Notes: generated by a model not told the origin, from the sequence alone. DNA of 64,000 nucleotides from Mesorhizobium prunaredense (GCF_900156895.1 NZ_FTPD01000001.1:323327-387326), one strand, 5' to 3'. Counted from the stretch's first letter, positions 1 to 9,929 are shown. A program made the numbers and translations.

Positions 1-304
1 TTTCGGCGCCGCGCGCCTTCCGCACCAGCTCGACATGGTTCACATAGGCCGAGCCGTCGGCCCATTGATATGCGCGCGGCAACGGCGAATGGGCGTCATG
101 CTCGTGAAAGCGCGCTGACGGCACCGCATTGTTCTCCAGCGATTCCGCCATGGCGGCGAGATGCGGCGCGATCCGGCTCCAGTCGTCGAGCGCCGCCTGC
201 AGCGTCGGCACCAGAAACGAGGCATCGGTGAACCGCGTCAGGTCGCACGAGACGACGACCAGCTTTCCGTCGCGCGTCCCGTCCTTCAATGTGGCAAGCT
301 TCAT
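1..304 (-). CDS. Fumarylacetoacetate hydrolase family protein (partial, N-terminus)
   Basis: Only the first ~101 residues lie in the window; the gene runs off the left edge. The N-terminus (MKLATLKDGTRDGKLVVVS) and the later YQWADGSAYVNHVELVRKARG stretch resemble rhizobial FAH-family hydrolases, which cleave C-C bonds of fumarylacetoacetate-like diketo acids. The ATG at 304 has a GAGAGG-type ribosome site upstream. It follows hmgA and the MBL-fold gene on the same strand, so it is probably the last step of homogentisate breakdown. A related 2-keto-4-pentenoate hydratase role cannot be excluded without the C-terminus. Confidence 0.8.
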   Translation of the reverse strand, partial: MKLATLKDGTRDGKLVVVSCDLTRFTDASFLVPTLQAALDDWSRIAPHLAAMAESLENNAVPSARFHEHDAHSPLPRAYQWADGSAYVNHVELVRKARGAE

Positions 305-375
305 ACGGTTTCCTCTCCTGATGCGGCTTTGGTGCCGATTTGAATTTTGTGCATGATCTCTTCCGAAAGCGGTTC

Positions 376-1281
376 TCACTTTTCGCTAACGCGGTCCTTC
401 GGTTCGGGATCATGCTCCAGCCCCACAACAAGGCCGTCTCGAGCGATCGTCAAGTCACCGGCCCATGTTTTCCTGACGGCAGCGATCCAGTCGGCCTCGC
501 CGATCTCGGGATCGTCGGCCGGAATGAGGTGGTTGAGCACCAGTCTTTTGGCTCCTGCGTCACTGGCGATGCGCCCCGCCTCCTCAGCAAAAGTATGGCT
601 GGCGAGCAGATGCTCTTTCAGCCGCGCGCCATTGCCGGTTTTCGCGACGAGCCGCTCGATGCCTTGTTCCAGCATGGCTTCATGGACGAGGATGTCGGCG
701 CCTTTGGCGAAATCGGCCAATGGCGGAAAGAACGCCGTATCGGCGGAAAACACCACGCTTTGTCCGGCATGCTCGAAACGCAGCGCAAAGCAGTCGACCA
801 CCGGCGGATGGTCGACGCGCAGCGCCAAAACCTTCAGGCCGCGCTCCTCCATCACACGGCCTTCGCCGAACTCGATGATCGAAACCATATCTTCGATATC
901 AGGCCGGCCTTCGTCGACGATGCGAATTTCGATGTCGAATTCCATCGCCTGGCAAAAGCGCTGCCAATAATGGCCGGTGCCGGGCGGGCCGAACACAGTG
1001 ACCGGTGTCGCCAGACCCGCCGTCCAGGCGGTGTGGATCAGCGGACCGAGTTCCAGCAAATGGTCGGAATGCAGATGCGTGATGAAGACAAGGTCGAGCG
1101 CCTTCAGGCTGATGCCGGTCTCGGCCAGCCCGCGCGTCACGCCAAGCCCGCAATCCACGACGATGGTGCGCCCGCCGAATTTCAGCAGCGACGAACTCGG
1201 CCACGGACCGCCCGGCCGGAGCGCCGGGCCGCCCTTCGAGCCCAGCAGCACCAGCCGATCCCGGGCTGGATCAGCGTTCAA
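376..1281 (-). CDS. MBL-fold metallo-hydrolase
   Basis: A 301-residue protein with the metallo-beta-lactamase motif HLHSDH near residue 70, preceded by the VDCGLG strand; later acidic and His ligands occur in FSADT, VHEAM and LNHLIP. It resembles the RNase Z/AtsA-like branch of the fold, and the substrate is not evident. The start overlaps the hmgA stop by 4 nt, so it is translationally coupled to hmgA and sits between hmgA and the FAH-family gene. This suggests an accessory hydrolase in the aromatic amino-acid operon, but the role is inferred from position only. Confidence 0.8.
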   Translation of the reverse strand: MNADPARDRLVLLGSKGGPALRPGGPWPSSSLLKFGGRTIVVDCGLGVTRGLAETGISLKALDLVFITHLHSDHLLELGPLIHTAWTAGLATPVTVFGPPGTGHYWQRFCQAMEFDIEIRIVDEGRPDIEDMVSIIEFGEGRVMEERGLKVLALRVDHPPVVDCFALRFEHAGQSVVFSADTAFFPPLADFAKGADILVHEAMLEQGIERLVAKTGNGARLKEHLLASHTFAEEAGRIASDAGAKRLVLNHLIPADDPEIGEADWIAAVRKTWAGDLTIARDGLVVGLEHDPEPKDRVSEK

Positions 1282-2591
1282 GACCAGTCGCCCTCGGGCG
1301 TGCCGTTGAAGCGCTTCTTCAGATCGGCCCAGCAGTCGATGTAATTGTCCTGCCGGGTTTCAACCTCGGCGGCGTAGCGGGTCAGCATCTGCGGGAATCG
1401 CGTCTCGAACATGAAGGCCATGGTGTTGTCGAGCTTGACCGGTTTCAGATCCGCGTGGAAGGCTTTTTCAAAACCTGTCGCGTCAGGCCCGTGGGCCAGC
1501 ATCAGATTGTGCAGGCTGATGCCGCCGGGGACGAAACCCTCTTCCTTGGCGTCGTACTGGCCGTGGATCAAGCCCATGAACTCGCTCATGATGTTGCGGT
1601 GATACCAGGGCGGGCGGAACGTGTTTTCGGCCACCAGCCAGCGCGGCGGGAAGATGACGAAGTCGATATTGGCGGTGCCCTCCTCGCCGCTCGGCGCGGT
1701 CAGCACCGTGAAGATCGACGGATCGGGATGGTCGAACAGGATCGCGCCGACCGGAGAAAACGTTGCAAGATCATATTTGTAGGGCGAGTAGTTGCCGTGC
1801 CACGCGACCACATCCAGCGGCGAATGATCGAGTTCGGTGACATGGAACTGGCCGCACCATTTCACGATCAGCCGGCACGGCGTCTCCTTGTCCTCGAACC
1901 AGGCGCAAGGCGTCTTGAAATCGCGCGGATTGGCCAGGCAATTGGCGCCGATCGGGCCACGATCCGGCAGCGTCAGCTTGGCGCCGTAGTTCTCGCAGAC
2001 ATAGCCGCGCACTGTTTCATCGACCAGTTCGACCTTGAACACGAGGCCGCGCGGCAGCACGGCGATCTCGCCCGGTCGCAATTCGATGACGCCCATCTCG
2101 GTGATGAAGCGCAGACTGCCGACCTGCGGCACTACCAGCAACTCGCCGTCGGCGTTGAAGAAATGATCGTCGGCCATCGAGCGGTTGGCGACATAGACAT
2201 GGGCGGCCATGCCGGTCTGGCCGAGCACGTCGCCTGCGGTGGTGATCGAGCGCATGCCTGCAATGAAGTCGGTCGGTTCCTTCGGCATCGGCACCGGGTT
2301 CCAGCGGTACTGGCCAAGCGCCAGTTCGTGATCGCCGACATTCGGCGCGCTTTTCCACAGCGGATAATTCGCCGCCTTGAAGCGGCCGGTGTGCCTGACG
2401 CTCGGCCTGATGCGATAAAGCCAGGAACGCTCATTGGTGCCGCGTGGCGCGGTGAAGGGCGAGCCCGAAAGCTGCTCGGCATAGAGGCCGTAGGCCGGCC
2501 GCTGCGGCGAATTCCGCCCTTGCGGCAGCGAACCAGGCAAAGTCTCGGTTTCGAAGTCGTTGCCGAACCCCGGCATGTAGGAAAAGGCCAT
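1278..2591 (-). CDS. hmgA: Homogentisate 1,2-dioxygenase
   Basis: A 437-residue protein that opens the homogentisate ring to maleylacetoacetate in tyrosine/phenylalanine catabolism, cytosolic and Fe(II)-dependent. The N-terminus ([16 protein letters not shown]), the FAPRG-like [17 protein letters not shown] segment and the C-terminal [17 protein letters not shown] block with its His/Glu iron ligands are hallmark sequences. The reading frame is open upstream to 2684, but the ATG at 2591 has GGAGG seven bases before it and gives the usual N-terminus. It is divergent from a MarR regulator and is first in an operon with the MBL hydrolase and FAH-family gene. Confidence 0.95.
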   Translation of the reverse strand: MAFSYMPGFGNDFETETLPGSLPQGRNSPQRPAYGLYAEQLSGSPFTAPRGTNERSWLYRIRPSVRHTGRFKAANYPLWKSAPNVGDHELALGQYRWNPVPMPKEPTDFIAGMRSITTAGDVLGQTGMAAHVYVANRSMADDHFFNADGELLVVPQVGSLRFITEMGVIELRPGEIAVLPRGLVFKVELVDETVRGYVCENYGAKLTLPDRGPIGANCLANPRDFKTPCAWFEDKETPCRLIVKWCGQFHVTELDHSPLDVVAWHGNYSPYKYDLATFSPVGAILFDHPDPSIFTVLTAPSGEEGTANIDFVIFPPRWLVAENTFRPPWYHRNIMSEFMGLIHGQYDAKEEGFVPGGISLHNLMLAHGPDATGFEKAFHADLKPVKLDNTMAFMFETRFPQMLTRYAAEVETRQDNYIDCWADLKKRFNGTPEGDWS

Positions 2592-2609
2592 GGCATCCTC
2601 CCTGGATTG

Positions 2610-2651
2610 ACCAAATTGGTTTCGTTTGTAACCATCGAAAATGTAACTATC
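2610..2651. promoter_or_regulatory. Divergent hmgA/marR promoter with candidate MarR operator
   Basis: The 79-nt divergent gap carries an inverted repeat ACCAA-A-TTGGT (2610-2620) and two direct repeats TGTAAC(C/T)ATC at 2627-2636 and 2642-2651. The placement between a MarR gene and its probable target is typical for autoregulated MarR/HmgR control. No binding data; inferred from repeats and position. Confidence 0.45.
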
Positions 2652-2670
2652 AATCGTGATGGAGCAGACC

Positions 2671-3126
2671 ATGGAGGCTGACACCCTCGAACTTGAAAGC
2701 TTCCTGCCCTACCGGCTCTATCGCCTTGCCGATGCTGTCAGCCGCGAATTTTCCAGGGTTTACAAGGACCGCCACGGCCTGACGCGGCCCGAATGGCGCA
2801 CGCTGGCCGGTCTCGGCCAGCACGGCACGATGACGGCAACAGCGCTCGGCGAACAGTCGGCCATGCACAAGACCAAGGTTTCGCGCGCCGTCGCCGAGCT
2901 CGAACGGCGCCGCTGGCTGACGCGAAAACCTGATGAAAAAGACCGCCGTGTCGAGCATCTGACGCTGACCCGGGCAGGCCTAACCGCCTATCGCGAGATG
3001 GTGCCGTTGGCGAAGGCATTCGAGCGGGACTTGCTGGGAAGGCTGAACGCGAGCGAGCGCGCGGCGGTCACGGAAGGGATGGCGGCACTCAAGGGGGCAT
3101 TGGATAGATCAACGACGCAGCTATGA
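2671..3126 (+). CDS. MarR-family transcriptional regulator, likely of hmgA operon
   Basis: A 151-residue winged-helix regulator. The DNA-binding region contains [24 protein letters not shown] followed by the wing [13 protein letters not shown] (about residues 63-100), typical of MarR. GTG at 2656 and ATG at 2659 are also in frame, but the ATG at 2671 has GGAG six bases upstream. It faces away from hmgA and probably responds to homogentisate or a related phenolic acid; the ligand is inferred from neighbours only. Confidence 0.85.
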   Translation: MEADTLELESFLPYRLYRLADAVSREFSRVYKDRHGLTRPEWRTLAGLGQHGTMTATALGEQSAMHKTKVSRAVAELERRRWLTRKPDEKDRRVEHLTLTRAGLTAYREMVPLAKAFERDLLGRLNASERAAVTEGMAALKGALDRSTTQL

Positions 3127-3153
3127 AACTGCTACGCAGCGATCCTTCACACC

Positions 3154-3182
3154 CCCTCTGGCCTGCCGGCCAGGCCAGAGGG
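3154..3182. terminator. Bidirectional terminator-like hairpin between marR and tdh
   Basis: A perfect 12-bp stem CCCTCTGGCCTG / CAGGCCAGAGGG with a 5-nt loop lies in the convergent gap. There is no long U-run, so it may be an imperfect terminator. Confidence 0.6.
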
Positions 3183-3223
3183 TGCTGTCCCTCCAACGTT
3201 TCCGGAACGGCACCCGGCCACAC

Positions 3224-4258
3224 TCACCAGTCCATCACCACCTTGCCGGAGTTGCCGCTCTTCATCGCCTCGAAGCCGGAGATGTAGTCGTCAATGCCGA
3301 TGCGGTGGGTGATCAGGCCGCTGACATCGAGCGGACCCTGCACCAGCGCGATCATCTTGTACCAGGTCTCGAACATTTCGCGGCCATAAATGCCCTTGAG
3401 ATGCAGCATCTTGAAGATGACCTTGTTCCAGTCGATCTCGAAGCCGGTCGGCGCGATGCCCAAAATGGCGATCTTGCCGCCATTGTTCATGGCGTCGATC
3501 ATGTCGCGGAAGGCGGGTGCCGCACCCGACATTTCGAGGCCGACGTCAAAACCTTCGGTCATGCCGAGCGCCGGCATGATATCGCGCAGCTTTTCCTTCG
3601 ATGCATCGACCACATGCTGGACGCCGAGCTTTTTCGCCAGTGCTAGCCGCACCGGGTTGATGTCGGTGACAACCACCTTTCGCGCGCCGACGCACTGCGC
3701 CACCAGCGCACCCATGATGCCGATCGGGCCAGCGCCGGTGACCAGCACGTCCTCGCCGACCAAATCAAAGGACAGTGCGGTGTGAACCGCATTGCCCAGG
3801 GGATCGAAGATTGCGGCAATCTCGTCGGGCACGTCGTCGGGGATCGGCACAACGTTGTGCTGCGGTATCGCCAGATATTCACCGAAGGCGCCCGGCCGGT
3901 TGACGCCGACGCCGAGCGTGTTGCGGCACAGATGCCCCCTGCCCGCCCGGCAGTTGCGGCAATGGCCGCAGACGATGTGGCCTTCGCCCGAAACACGCTG
4001 GCCGATCCTGTATTCGGTGACCGCCGCGCCGAAGTCGGCGACCGTGCCGACGAATTCGTGGCCGGTCACCATCGGCACCGGCACCGTCTTCTGCGCCCAC
4101 TGGTCCCAATTGTAGATGTGGACGTCGGTACCGCAGATCGCGGTCTTCTTGATCTTGATCAGAACGTCGTTCGGGCCGATTTCCGGTACCGGCACTTGTT
4201 TCATCCAGATACCCGGCTCGGCCTTGGCCTTGACCAGCGCCTTCATCATGTTCGACAT
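3224..4258 (-). CDS. tdh: L-threonine 3-dehydrogenase
   Basis: A 344-residue zinc-dependent medium-chain dehydrogenase that oxidises L-threonine to 2-amino-3-ketobutyrate with NAD+. Visible features are the catalytic-zinc site [11 protein letters not shown] with GHEFVG, the structural-zinc loop [15 protein letters not shown], the Rossmann motif GAGPIG, and the family C-terminus. ATG 4258 follows GGGGA. It lies just downstream of kbl, whose product cleaves the Tdh product, so the pair forms the threonine-to-glycine operon. Confidence 0.95.
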   Translation of the reverse strand: MSNMMKALVKAKAEPGIWMKQVPVPEIGPNDVLIKIKKTAICGTDVHIYNWDQWAQKTVPVPMVTGHEFVGTVADFGAAVTEYRIGQRVSGEGHIVCGHCRNCRAGRGHLCRNTLGVGVNRPGAFGEYLAIPQHNVVPIPDDVPDEIAAIFDPLGNAVHTALSFDLVGEDVLVTGAGPIGIMGALVAQCVGARKVVVTDINPVRLALAKKLGVQHVVDASKEKLRDIMPALGMTEGFDVGLEMSGAAPAFRDMIDAMNNGGKIAILGIAPTGFEIDWNKVIFKMLHLKGIYGREMFETWYKMIALVQGPLDVSGLITHRIGIDDYISGFEAMKSGNSGKVVMDW

Positions 4259-4341
4259 TCTTTTGTCCCCAGAATCTTAGTCGCCAAAATCTTAGTCGGC
4301 TCGAATTTCTTGATCCGGAATCGCTTTTCGGTTCCGGCCGT

Positions 4342-5529
4342 TCAGGGAATCACACCAAGTTCGCGCCCGACCGCGCCGAACGCCTCGACCGCACGGTCGA
4401 TGTCGGCGCTGGAATGGGCGGCCGACATTTGCGTGCGGATGCGCGCCTGGCCCTTCGGCACCACCGGAAACGAGAAGCCGATGACATAGATGCCGCGCTG
4501 CAGCATGCGCGCTGCCATTTCCTGCGCCAGCGTCGCATCGCCGAGCATGACCGGAACGATCGGATGATCGGCGCCGGCCAGCGTAAAGCCGAGCTTACCC
4601 ATTTCAGACCGGAAGCGCGCCGCATTGGCATAGAGGCGCTGACGCAGCGCATCGCCATTTTTGATCAGTTCGAAAACCCGGATCGAGGCGCCGGCGATAG
4701 CCGGCATCAGCGTGTTGGAAAACAGATAGGGACGTGAGCGCTGGCGCAGCCAGTCGACCACCTGGCTCTTGCCCGATGTATAGCCGCCCGACGCGCCGCC
4801 CAATGCCTTGCCGAGCGTGCCGGTGATGATATCCACCCTGCCCTCGACGCCGCAATGCTCGGCCGAGCCGCGCCCGTTCCTGCCGACGAAGCCGACTGCA
4901 TGGCTGTCGTCGACCATCACCATTGCATCGTACTTGTCGGCGAGATCGCAGACGCCCTTCAGATTGGCGATGATGCCGTCCATGGAAAATACACCATCGG
5001 TGGCGATCAGCCGAAAACGGCAATCCATCGCCTGCTTCAGCCGCGCTTCCAGATCGGCCATGTCGTTGTTGGCGTAACGGAAACGCTTCGCCTTCGACAG
5101 CCGCACGCCGTCGATGATCGAGGCATGGTTCAGCGCGTCGGAAATGACCGCATCCTCCTCGCCGAGCAGCGTCTCGAACAGGCCGCCATTAGCGTCGAAG
5201 CAGGAGCCGTAGAGGATCGTGTCCTCCATGCCGAGAAAGCCAGAAATCGTCGCCTCGAGCTGCTTGTGCTCCTCCTGCGTGCCGCAGATGAAACGCACCG
5301 ACGCCATGCCATAACCATAGCGGTCGAGTGCCTGCTTGGCCGCATCGCGCAACTCGGCGCTATCGGCGAGGCCAAGATAATTGTTGGCGCAGAAATTCAG
5401 CACCCTCTCGCCGCCCACCTCGATCTGAGCCGATTGCGTCGAGGTGATCACCCGCTCGGATTTGTAGAGGCCGGCCGATTTCAGCCCTTGGAGCTCGCTG
5501 TCGATATGGGAGAGGAATGCCGCGCTCAT
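4342..5529 (-). CDS. kbl: Glycine C-acetyltransferase (2-amino-3-ketobutyrate CoA ligase)
   Basis: A 395-residue PLP enzyme of the alpha-oxoamine synthase family, which converts 2-amino-3-ketobutyrate plus CoA into glycine and acetyl-CoA. The family motifs [25 protein letters not shown] and the PLP-lysine stretch [15 protein letters not shown] are present, and length is normal. It is transcribed ahead of tdh with an 83-nt gap. The 268 nt upstream, up to the divergent GGDEF/EAL gene, hold no other gene that I can support. Confidence 0.95.
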   Translation of the reverse strand: MSAAFLSHIDSELQGLKSAGLYKSERVITSTQSAQIEVGGERVLNFCANNYLGLADSAELRDAAKQALDRYGYGMASVRFICGTQEEHKQLEATISGFLGMEDTILYGSCFDANGGLFETLLGEEDAVISDALNHASIIDGVRLSKAKRFRYANNDMADLEARLKQAMDCRFRLIATDGVFSMDGIIANLKGVCDLADKYDAMVMVDDSHAVGFVGRNGRGSAEHCGVEGRVDIITGTLGKALGGASGGYTSGKSQVVDWLRQRSRPYLFSNTLMPAIAGASIRVFELIKNGDALRQRLYANAARFRSEMGKLGFTLAGADHPIVPVMLGDATLAQEMAARMLQRGIYVIGFSFPVVPKGQARIRTQMSAAHSSADIDRAVEAFGAVGRELGVIP

Positions 5530-5797
5530 GATCTGGCCCTGTTGAGATTGAATGGACTGTCGCCCCGCGCGGGCGAAAAATCCACCGCAAAAGCGACGAC
5601 TTCGGTGACCCGACGGTCAGTGGCCAGAATGCCGCCAAATGGCAGATGTTCAAATGCAGCTGCGGCGCGAAAGAAGGCGATAACCATTTCGCGAGCTTTC
5701 CACCGCTGCTGCTCTGTCGGTTTCCGGAGCTGTTAACCTTTCAAGCCAATGGTTCTCATACCCAACAATCTGTCGGCGAGAGGGACCGCCCCAGAAA

Positions 5798-7870
5798 ATG
5801 TCGCAGCAACCGATGCAAACCATTTCGGGCAAGCTCATACTGCTGATCAAGGCAGGCTATTGGCTGGCGCTGCTGATCATTGCAGCCATGGTGATGGCCT
5901 CCTTCATCCTTCTCCAGCAGATGATGGCTGGCCAGCGGCACGACGAGACGCTGCTCGATATTGTCGGCATGCAAAAGGTGCTGTCGCAACGCATTGTCTT
6001 CCTTGCCAACGCGGCAGGTGCAGCTACGCGCAACCAACAACCGGCTCTGGTCACCGCATTCAAACGGGCCACGGCCGACTTCGAGAGGAACTACGACCTT
6101 CTGCTCGAGCGAGTGGTCGCCGACCCGGCGTCACCGGCAAGGCTCGATCCAAAATCAGTCGAGAGCGTCCTTTTCGCCAAGCCGTTTCATCTCGATTACT
6201 TCTCGGTCGGGCTTATCGCCAACGGCGAACGACTGGTTTCGGCGTTTGAATCGCAACTCGGCATGGCCGACAATGGCGGCTACAAGGGTGGCGGCGAACG
6301 CGTCAACCTCGACGCTTCCGTCGCCAATGCGACCCTGTCGGGCTATGCGGCGCTCGGCCAGCGCATCAGCGCCCAAGCCGACGCGCGATCGGAGAGCCTT
6401 CTCGATCTCCATCGAACGCTGTTTTACACCACCCTCAGCGTCATCGTGCTGGTGGCACTTTTCATCTTCAGGCCGATGTCGAACGCCATCCTGCGCAAGA
6501 CGCGTGAACTGATCGATACCCGCAATTCCATGGCCTTCATCGCCGTGCATGACGGCCTTACCGGCCTGCACAACCGCACCTTCCTGACCGACCATTTCGA
6601 TACGCTGATCAAGGGCGCGCAGCGCCGGCGGGAGCGGCTTGCTGCGGTCCACCTCGACCTCGGCCGGTTCAAGCAGATCAACGACACGCTTGGCCACGCC
6701 GCCGGCGACTATGTGCTGGTGGTGACGGCGCAGCGCATGCGTGATTCTTGCCGGGCGTCGGATCTCTGCGTGCGTCTCGGCAGCGACGAGTTCGTGATGA
6801 TCCTCAACGGTGCCGGCGGCACCGAGGACATCAACATGGTTGCCGGGCGCGTCCTGACGCAGATCAACGAACCGATCGTCTATCGGGGCGCGACCATCCT
6901 TCCGGGCGCCAGCGCCGGCGTCGCCGTCTATCCGATCGACGCCGACAACGCGCAAGATCTGCTCGTCCATGCCGACCTCGCGCTCCACGCCGCCAAGAAG
7001 CAGGGTGGCGGCAGTCTCTCATTCTTCTCCGAGGAGTTGCGGCATGAACTCGATTACCGCAAGCGGCTCGAGCATGACATCAGGATCGCTATCGCGGAGA
7101 AGACGTTCCAGGTCTATTTCCAGCCACAGGTTTCGTTGTCGAACGGCACGATCGGCGGCATCGAGGCGCTGGTTCGCTGGAAACATGCCGAGCGCGGCAT
7201 GATTGCACCGGGTGAGTTCATTCCCATCGCCGAGAAATGCGGGCTCATGCCTGCGATCGGCCGCATCGTCATCGCCAAGGCAATCGGCGAGGCGGCGGAG
7301 TGGAACCGCGCCGGCATTGCCTTCGGACGGCTCGCCGTCAACGTTTCCGGCTCCGAATTGCGTGAGGCCGATTTCGACGCCTTCCTCTTCGGTGCGCTGG
7401 AAAAGGCTGGGCTGCCGCCACAAAAACTGTCGCTCGAGATCGTCGAATCCGTCATCCTCGACGACGAGAAAACCGGCATCGCGGCAAAGCTGCGGCACAT
7501 CCGCGGCGCCGGTGTCCATCTTGAACTCGATGATTTCGGCACCGGCTACGCGTCGCTCAGCCACGTCAACCCGAACGAGATCGACAGGCTGAAGATCGAT
7601 CGCCGCTTCGTCCAGAACATCGATGACAACGGCGACAACTCCAAGATCGTGCGTGCCATCACCGAACTCGCCCGCGGCCTTGGCATCTCGATCGTCGCCG
7701 AGGGCGCCGAAACCGAGGCCGAGCTCGATTCGCTGATGGCGATCGGCTGCGACCAGGTGCAGGGCTACTCCATCGCCTTCCCGATGCCGCAGGACCAGGC
7801 ACGCGAATGGCTGGTCGCGCGGACGCCGAAGAGAGCCAGGCTGACGGTGCTGCAGGGAAGGCTGGCGTAA
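5798..7870 (+). CDS. Membrane GGDEF/EAL cyclic-di-GMP protein with PilJ-type sensor
   Basis: A 690-residue protein: N-terminal membrane helix (about 12-40), a periplasmic helical sensor with the MQKVLSQRIV...N pattern of PilJ-type domains (about 45-190), a second membrane helix (about 205-225), then GGDEF (about 240-405) and EAL (about 420-680) domains. The GGDEF signature reads GSDEF near residue 327, so cyclase activity is doubtful. The EAL domain keeps EALVRW, NVSGSEL, EIVES, DDFGTGYASL, LKIDRRFV and VAEGAE, so phosphodiesterase activity is likely. It is a stand-alone gene. Confidence 0.9.
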   Translation: MSQQPMQTISGKLILLIKAGYWLALLIIAAMVMASFILLQQMMAGQRHDETLLDIVGMQKVLSQRIVFLANAAGAATRNQQPALVTAFKRATADFERNYDLLLERVVADPASPARLDPKSVESVLFAKPFHLDYFSVGLIANGERLVSAFESQLGMADNGGYKGGGERVNLDASVANATLSGYAALGQRISAQADARSESLLDLHRTLFYTTLSVIVLVALFIFRPMSNAILRKTRELIDTRNSMAFIAVHDGLTGLHNRTFLTDHFDTLIKGAQRRRERLAAVHLDLGRFKQINDTLGHAAGDYVLVVTAQRMRDSCRASDLCVRLGSDEFVMILNGAGGTEDINMVAGRVLTQINEPIVYRGATILPGASAGVAVYPIDADNAQDLLVHADLALHAAKKQGGGSLSFFSEELRHELDYRKRLEHDIRIAIAEKTFQVYFQPQVSLSNGTIGGIEALVRWKHAERGMIAPGEFIPIAEKCGLMPAIGRIVIAKAIGEAAEWNRAGIAFGRLAVNVSGSELREADFDAFLFGALEKAGLPPQKLSLEIVESVILDDEKTGIAAKLRHIRGAGVHLELDDFGTGYASLSHVNPNEIDRLKIDRRFVQNIDDNGDNSKIVRAITELARGLGISIVAEGAETEAELDSLMAIGCDQVQGYSIAFPMPQDQAREWLVARTPKRARLTVLQGRLA

Positions 7871-7915
7871 GGCGCCAACCTTGACACGCCTCTTCGGAAA
7901 TGGCGGTCTGATGGG

Positions 7916-8374
7916 TTAAGGCCAGTCTGCCGCTGGCTGCCGCAATGGTGGCAAATTCTTCAGCGGATTGAGCATCGGCACGCCGAGCGGCGCAAAATGA
8001 CGCTCGTTGTCCGTCAGTATCGTCAAACCGTGGACCTCGGCCGTAGCGGCGATCGCTATGTCTTCGAACCCTGGCCGATGCGCCCTCGCCCGATCAAGGA
8101 TGGACCCGGCGGCATGTGCTGTGCGCAAATCGAAGGGAAGAACCCTTTGTCCGTAAAGGTGCTCGACCGCTTGCCACCAGTTGCGTAGCAAAGCCGCCTT
8201 TGTCGTCGCACCCTCGCGCTCAGCCTTGGCTATCCCTGCAGCGATTTCGGATACAGTGACAACCGACAGGAACAGGTGTTCGCTTGACTTGTCGAGCCAT
8301 GTTGCCAGCGCTGCCCGATCCGCCTTCTTGGCCGGAGCGACTGCCGAGATGATGTTGGTGTCCAGCAGAAACAT
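7916..8374 (-). CDS. PIN-domain toxin (VapC-like)
   Basis: A 152-residue PIN-domain RNase. The four acidic positions expected for metal binding are visible: LLDTN at the start, SEIAAG, FEDIAIAATA and LTDNERHF. The reading frame extends to a TTG at 8383, but the ATG at 8374 begins the canonical MFLLDTN. It lies 18 nt after the antitoxin gene, in the usual antitoxin-then-toxin order. The RNA target is unknown. Confidence 0.88.
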   Translation of the reverse strand: MFLLDTNIISAVAPAKKADRAALATWLDKSSEHLFLSVVTVSEIAAGIAKAEREGATTKAALLRNWWQAVEHLYGQRVLPFDLRTAHAAGSILDRARAHRPGFEDIAIAATAEVHGLTILTDNERHFAPLGVPMLNPLKNLPPLRQPAADWP

Positions 8375-8392
8375 CAGGACCAATCGACCGCG

Positions 8393-8635
8393 TTACAACG
8401 CAACCTTGCGAGCCTGTTTGCGGGAACGGGGAGGAATATCGCCTTTGTCACCGGGAAATGCCGCCAGCAATTGTCCGAAGCTAGGTACAAGCGACAGCCG
8501 TTCGTAGTCTTCGAACGACAGGATCACTGCCTGCTTGCGCCCGTGACGAGTGATCACGGCAGGTTCTCCTGCGACGGCCCGATCGACCACCGCCGAAAGT
8601 GTAGCCTTGGCATCCTTCAACTGAATTTCGCGCAT
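8393..8635 (-). CDS. Phd/YefM-family antitoxin
   Basis: An 80-residue protein. The N-terminal Phd/YefM fold is recognisable from MREIQLKDAKATLSAVVDRA, followed by GEPAVITRHGRKQAVILSFEDYERL. The basic, disordered C-terminus would wrap the PIN toxin encoded next. It is expected to repress its own promoter through the perfect palindrome just upstream. Phd-type antitoxin with PIN toxin is a common hybrid pairing. Confidence 0.88.
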   Translation of the reverse strand: MREIQLKDAKATLSAVVDRAVAGEPAVITRHGRKQAVILSFEDYERLSLVPSFGQLLAAFPGDKGDIPPRSRKQARKVAL

Positions 8636-8648
8636 GCTGCTGCCCTAG

Positions 8649-8671
8649 TATATGACCATAGTGGTCATATA
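8649..8671. promoter_or_regulatory. Palindromic operator of the toxin-antitoxin operon
   Basis: A perfect inverted repeat with 10-bp arms TATATGACCA / TGGTCATATA and a 3-nt spacer lies 14 nt upstream of the antitoxin ATG. This is the expected position and symmetry for autoregulation by the antitoxin-toxin complex. Confidence 0.75.
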
Positions 8672-8714
8672 TAACATCTTGGGCTCGCTGAAACAATGCG
8701 TTCGGCAGTTGGGA

Positions 8715-9140
8715 TCAATCGACATTCGCCCGCAGCGTCGCCAAGACTTCCGCGAACTCCGCCAGCCTGTCGTCGGACAACCCGGTCCGCAGCCGCTTGT
8801 CGAAGGCAAGGGCTGCCGTGCGCAATTTCAGGAACAGCGCCTCTCCCGCTTCGGTCAGTTCGACCTGATGGACGCGGCGGTTTTCCGGATCGCGGCGCCG
8901 GGTCAGCAAACCTTGCGTCTCCATCGCGTTCAGATGGTGGGTCAACGTCGCGCCTTGGATTCCGATCATGCCGGCGAGCTCACGCTGGTTGGCCAGCTCG
9001 CGCGACTTGATCGACAACAGGGTGACCCAGACCGGCAGCGTGCCGCCCGCCTCGACCAACGTGGCGTCGAAGGCCCGTGCGACAAGCTTTGCGGTGCGGG
9101 CGAGGTTCATCCCGATTGGCGGGCGGTCAAAAAGCGTCAT
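8715..9140 (-). CDS. MarR-family transcriptional regulator
   Basis: A 141-residue winged-helix protein. LAGMIGIQGATLTHHLNAMETQGLLTRRRDPENRRVHQVELTEAG (about 55-98) is a clear MarR HTH and wing. It is divergent from a small membrane-protein gene with a 115-nt shared promoter region containing two TTGACAT repeats (9184-9190 and 9209-9215). It probably controls itself and that membrane protein. The ligand cannot be seen. Confidence 0.85.
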   Translation of the reverse strand: MTLFDRPPIGMNLARTAKLVARAFDATLVEAGGTLPVWVTLLSIKSRELANQRELAGMIGIQGATLTHHLNAMETQGLLTRRRDPENRRVHQVELTEAGEALFLKLRTAALAFDKRLRTGLSDDRLAEFAEVLATLRANVD

Positions 9141-9255
9141 GATCCGACACTAGAGTAAGGGAAAGGCCGATGGAACTGGCCCTTGACATTACATTGAAAT
9201 CTAATCATTTGACATCTAACTTTTTGGTTGGCGGTGGGAATGGAGGAATGCGGTC

Positions 9256-9663
9256 ATGCAGTATGTCTACATCATCGTCCTCGGCCTTCACGTATTGGCC
9301 GGTGTGTTCTGGGCTGGAACGACCATCGCTGTCGCCCGCGATCCAGAGATTCGGATCGAACGGTTTTTCCGGCCGCAAATGAACGCGGCCGGCATGGTTT
9401 TCCTGACCGGCGCCCTGCTCTGGTACTTCTTCCACAGCGGCTATTTTGGTTCGATGGAAATGGTTCTGGCCCTCGGTATCGCGACAGCCTTGATTGCCAC
9501 CGGCGTCCAGGGCGCGCTCGTCGGCTCTGCCAGCAGGCAGCTTGCCGGCACTGACGCAGCGACGGAAACCCAGCTGCGCGCGAAGATGACACGAGGCGAA
9601 CGCATCGCCGGCGGGCTGCTGGTTATCACCGTGCTCTGCATGGCCACCGCCAGGATGTTCTGA
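9256..9663 (+). CDS. Small integral membrane protein, unknown function
   Basis: A 135-residue hydrophobic protein with about four membrane helices (roughly 4-24, 43-62, 67-88 and 113-133). I do not recognise a named family; it resembles small uncharacterised CopD/DUF2269-like membrane proteins only in general character. ATG 9256 follows GGAGG-like sequence (GGAATGGAGGAATGCGGTC). It is divergent from a MarR regulator, which may control it. Confidence 0.75.
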   Translation: MQYVYIIVLGLHVLAGVFWAGTTIAVARDPEIRIERFFRPQMNAAGMVFLTGALLWYFFHSGYFGSMEMVLALGIATALIATGVQGALVGSASRQLAGTDAATETQLRAKMTRGERIAGGLLVITVLCMATARMF

Positions 9664-9821
9664 GTGGGGCCTGCCGCACTCACGGTTCAAGAGATCGTAC
9701 GGTGTCTGGCGGCAAGCCGGCGGCGTGCGCGGCGCGCAGATCGGACCGACGTGCCTGGTGGCTCTCCGTGCGGAGGTTCGGCTTCGCACCACCAAATCAA
9801 ATCCGAAGTGATCTTCAGATC

Positions 9822-9929
9822 CATACCGTCCTCGGAATAGACCGGCTCATGGCTGGTCGACATGACCCGGTTCTTCAGCGTCTAATGTTTGAGCTGATAG
9901 GGCTGGAGAGGCGGATCGCTGGTGGTCAT
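9822..9929 (-). pseudogene. Remnant 5' end of an NADH:flavin oxidoreductase (N-methylproline demethylase-like) gene
   Basis: Reading leftwards from an ATG at 9929 gives MTTSDPPLQPYQLKH, a TAG stop at codon 16, then TLKNRVMSTSHEPVYSEDGM. This matches the first 35 residues of the intact flavoprotein at 47833-49869 (MSSDPLLQPYKLKHLTLRN...SHEPAYPEDGM) almost position by position. After codon 36 the similarity ends. A ribosome site (CAGGAAG) is still present. It is therefore a truncated copy with an in-frame stop. The rest of the 401-nt gap (9664-10064) shows nothing else I can support. Confidence 0.85.

Noticed and set aside
1455..2681. 408-codon open frame on the plus strand across hmgA
   Set aside because: It is antisense to hmgA, has no recognisable motif, and reflects high GC content.
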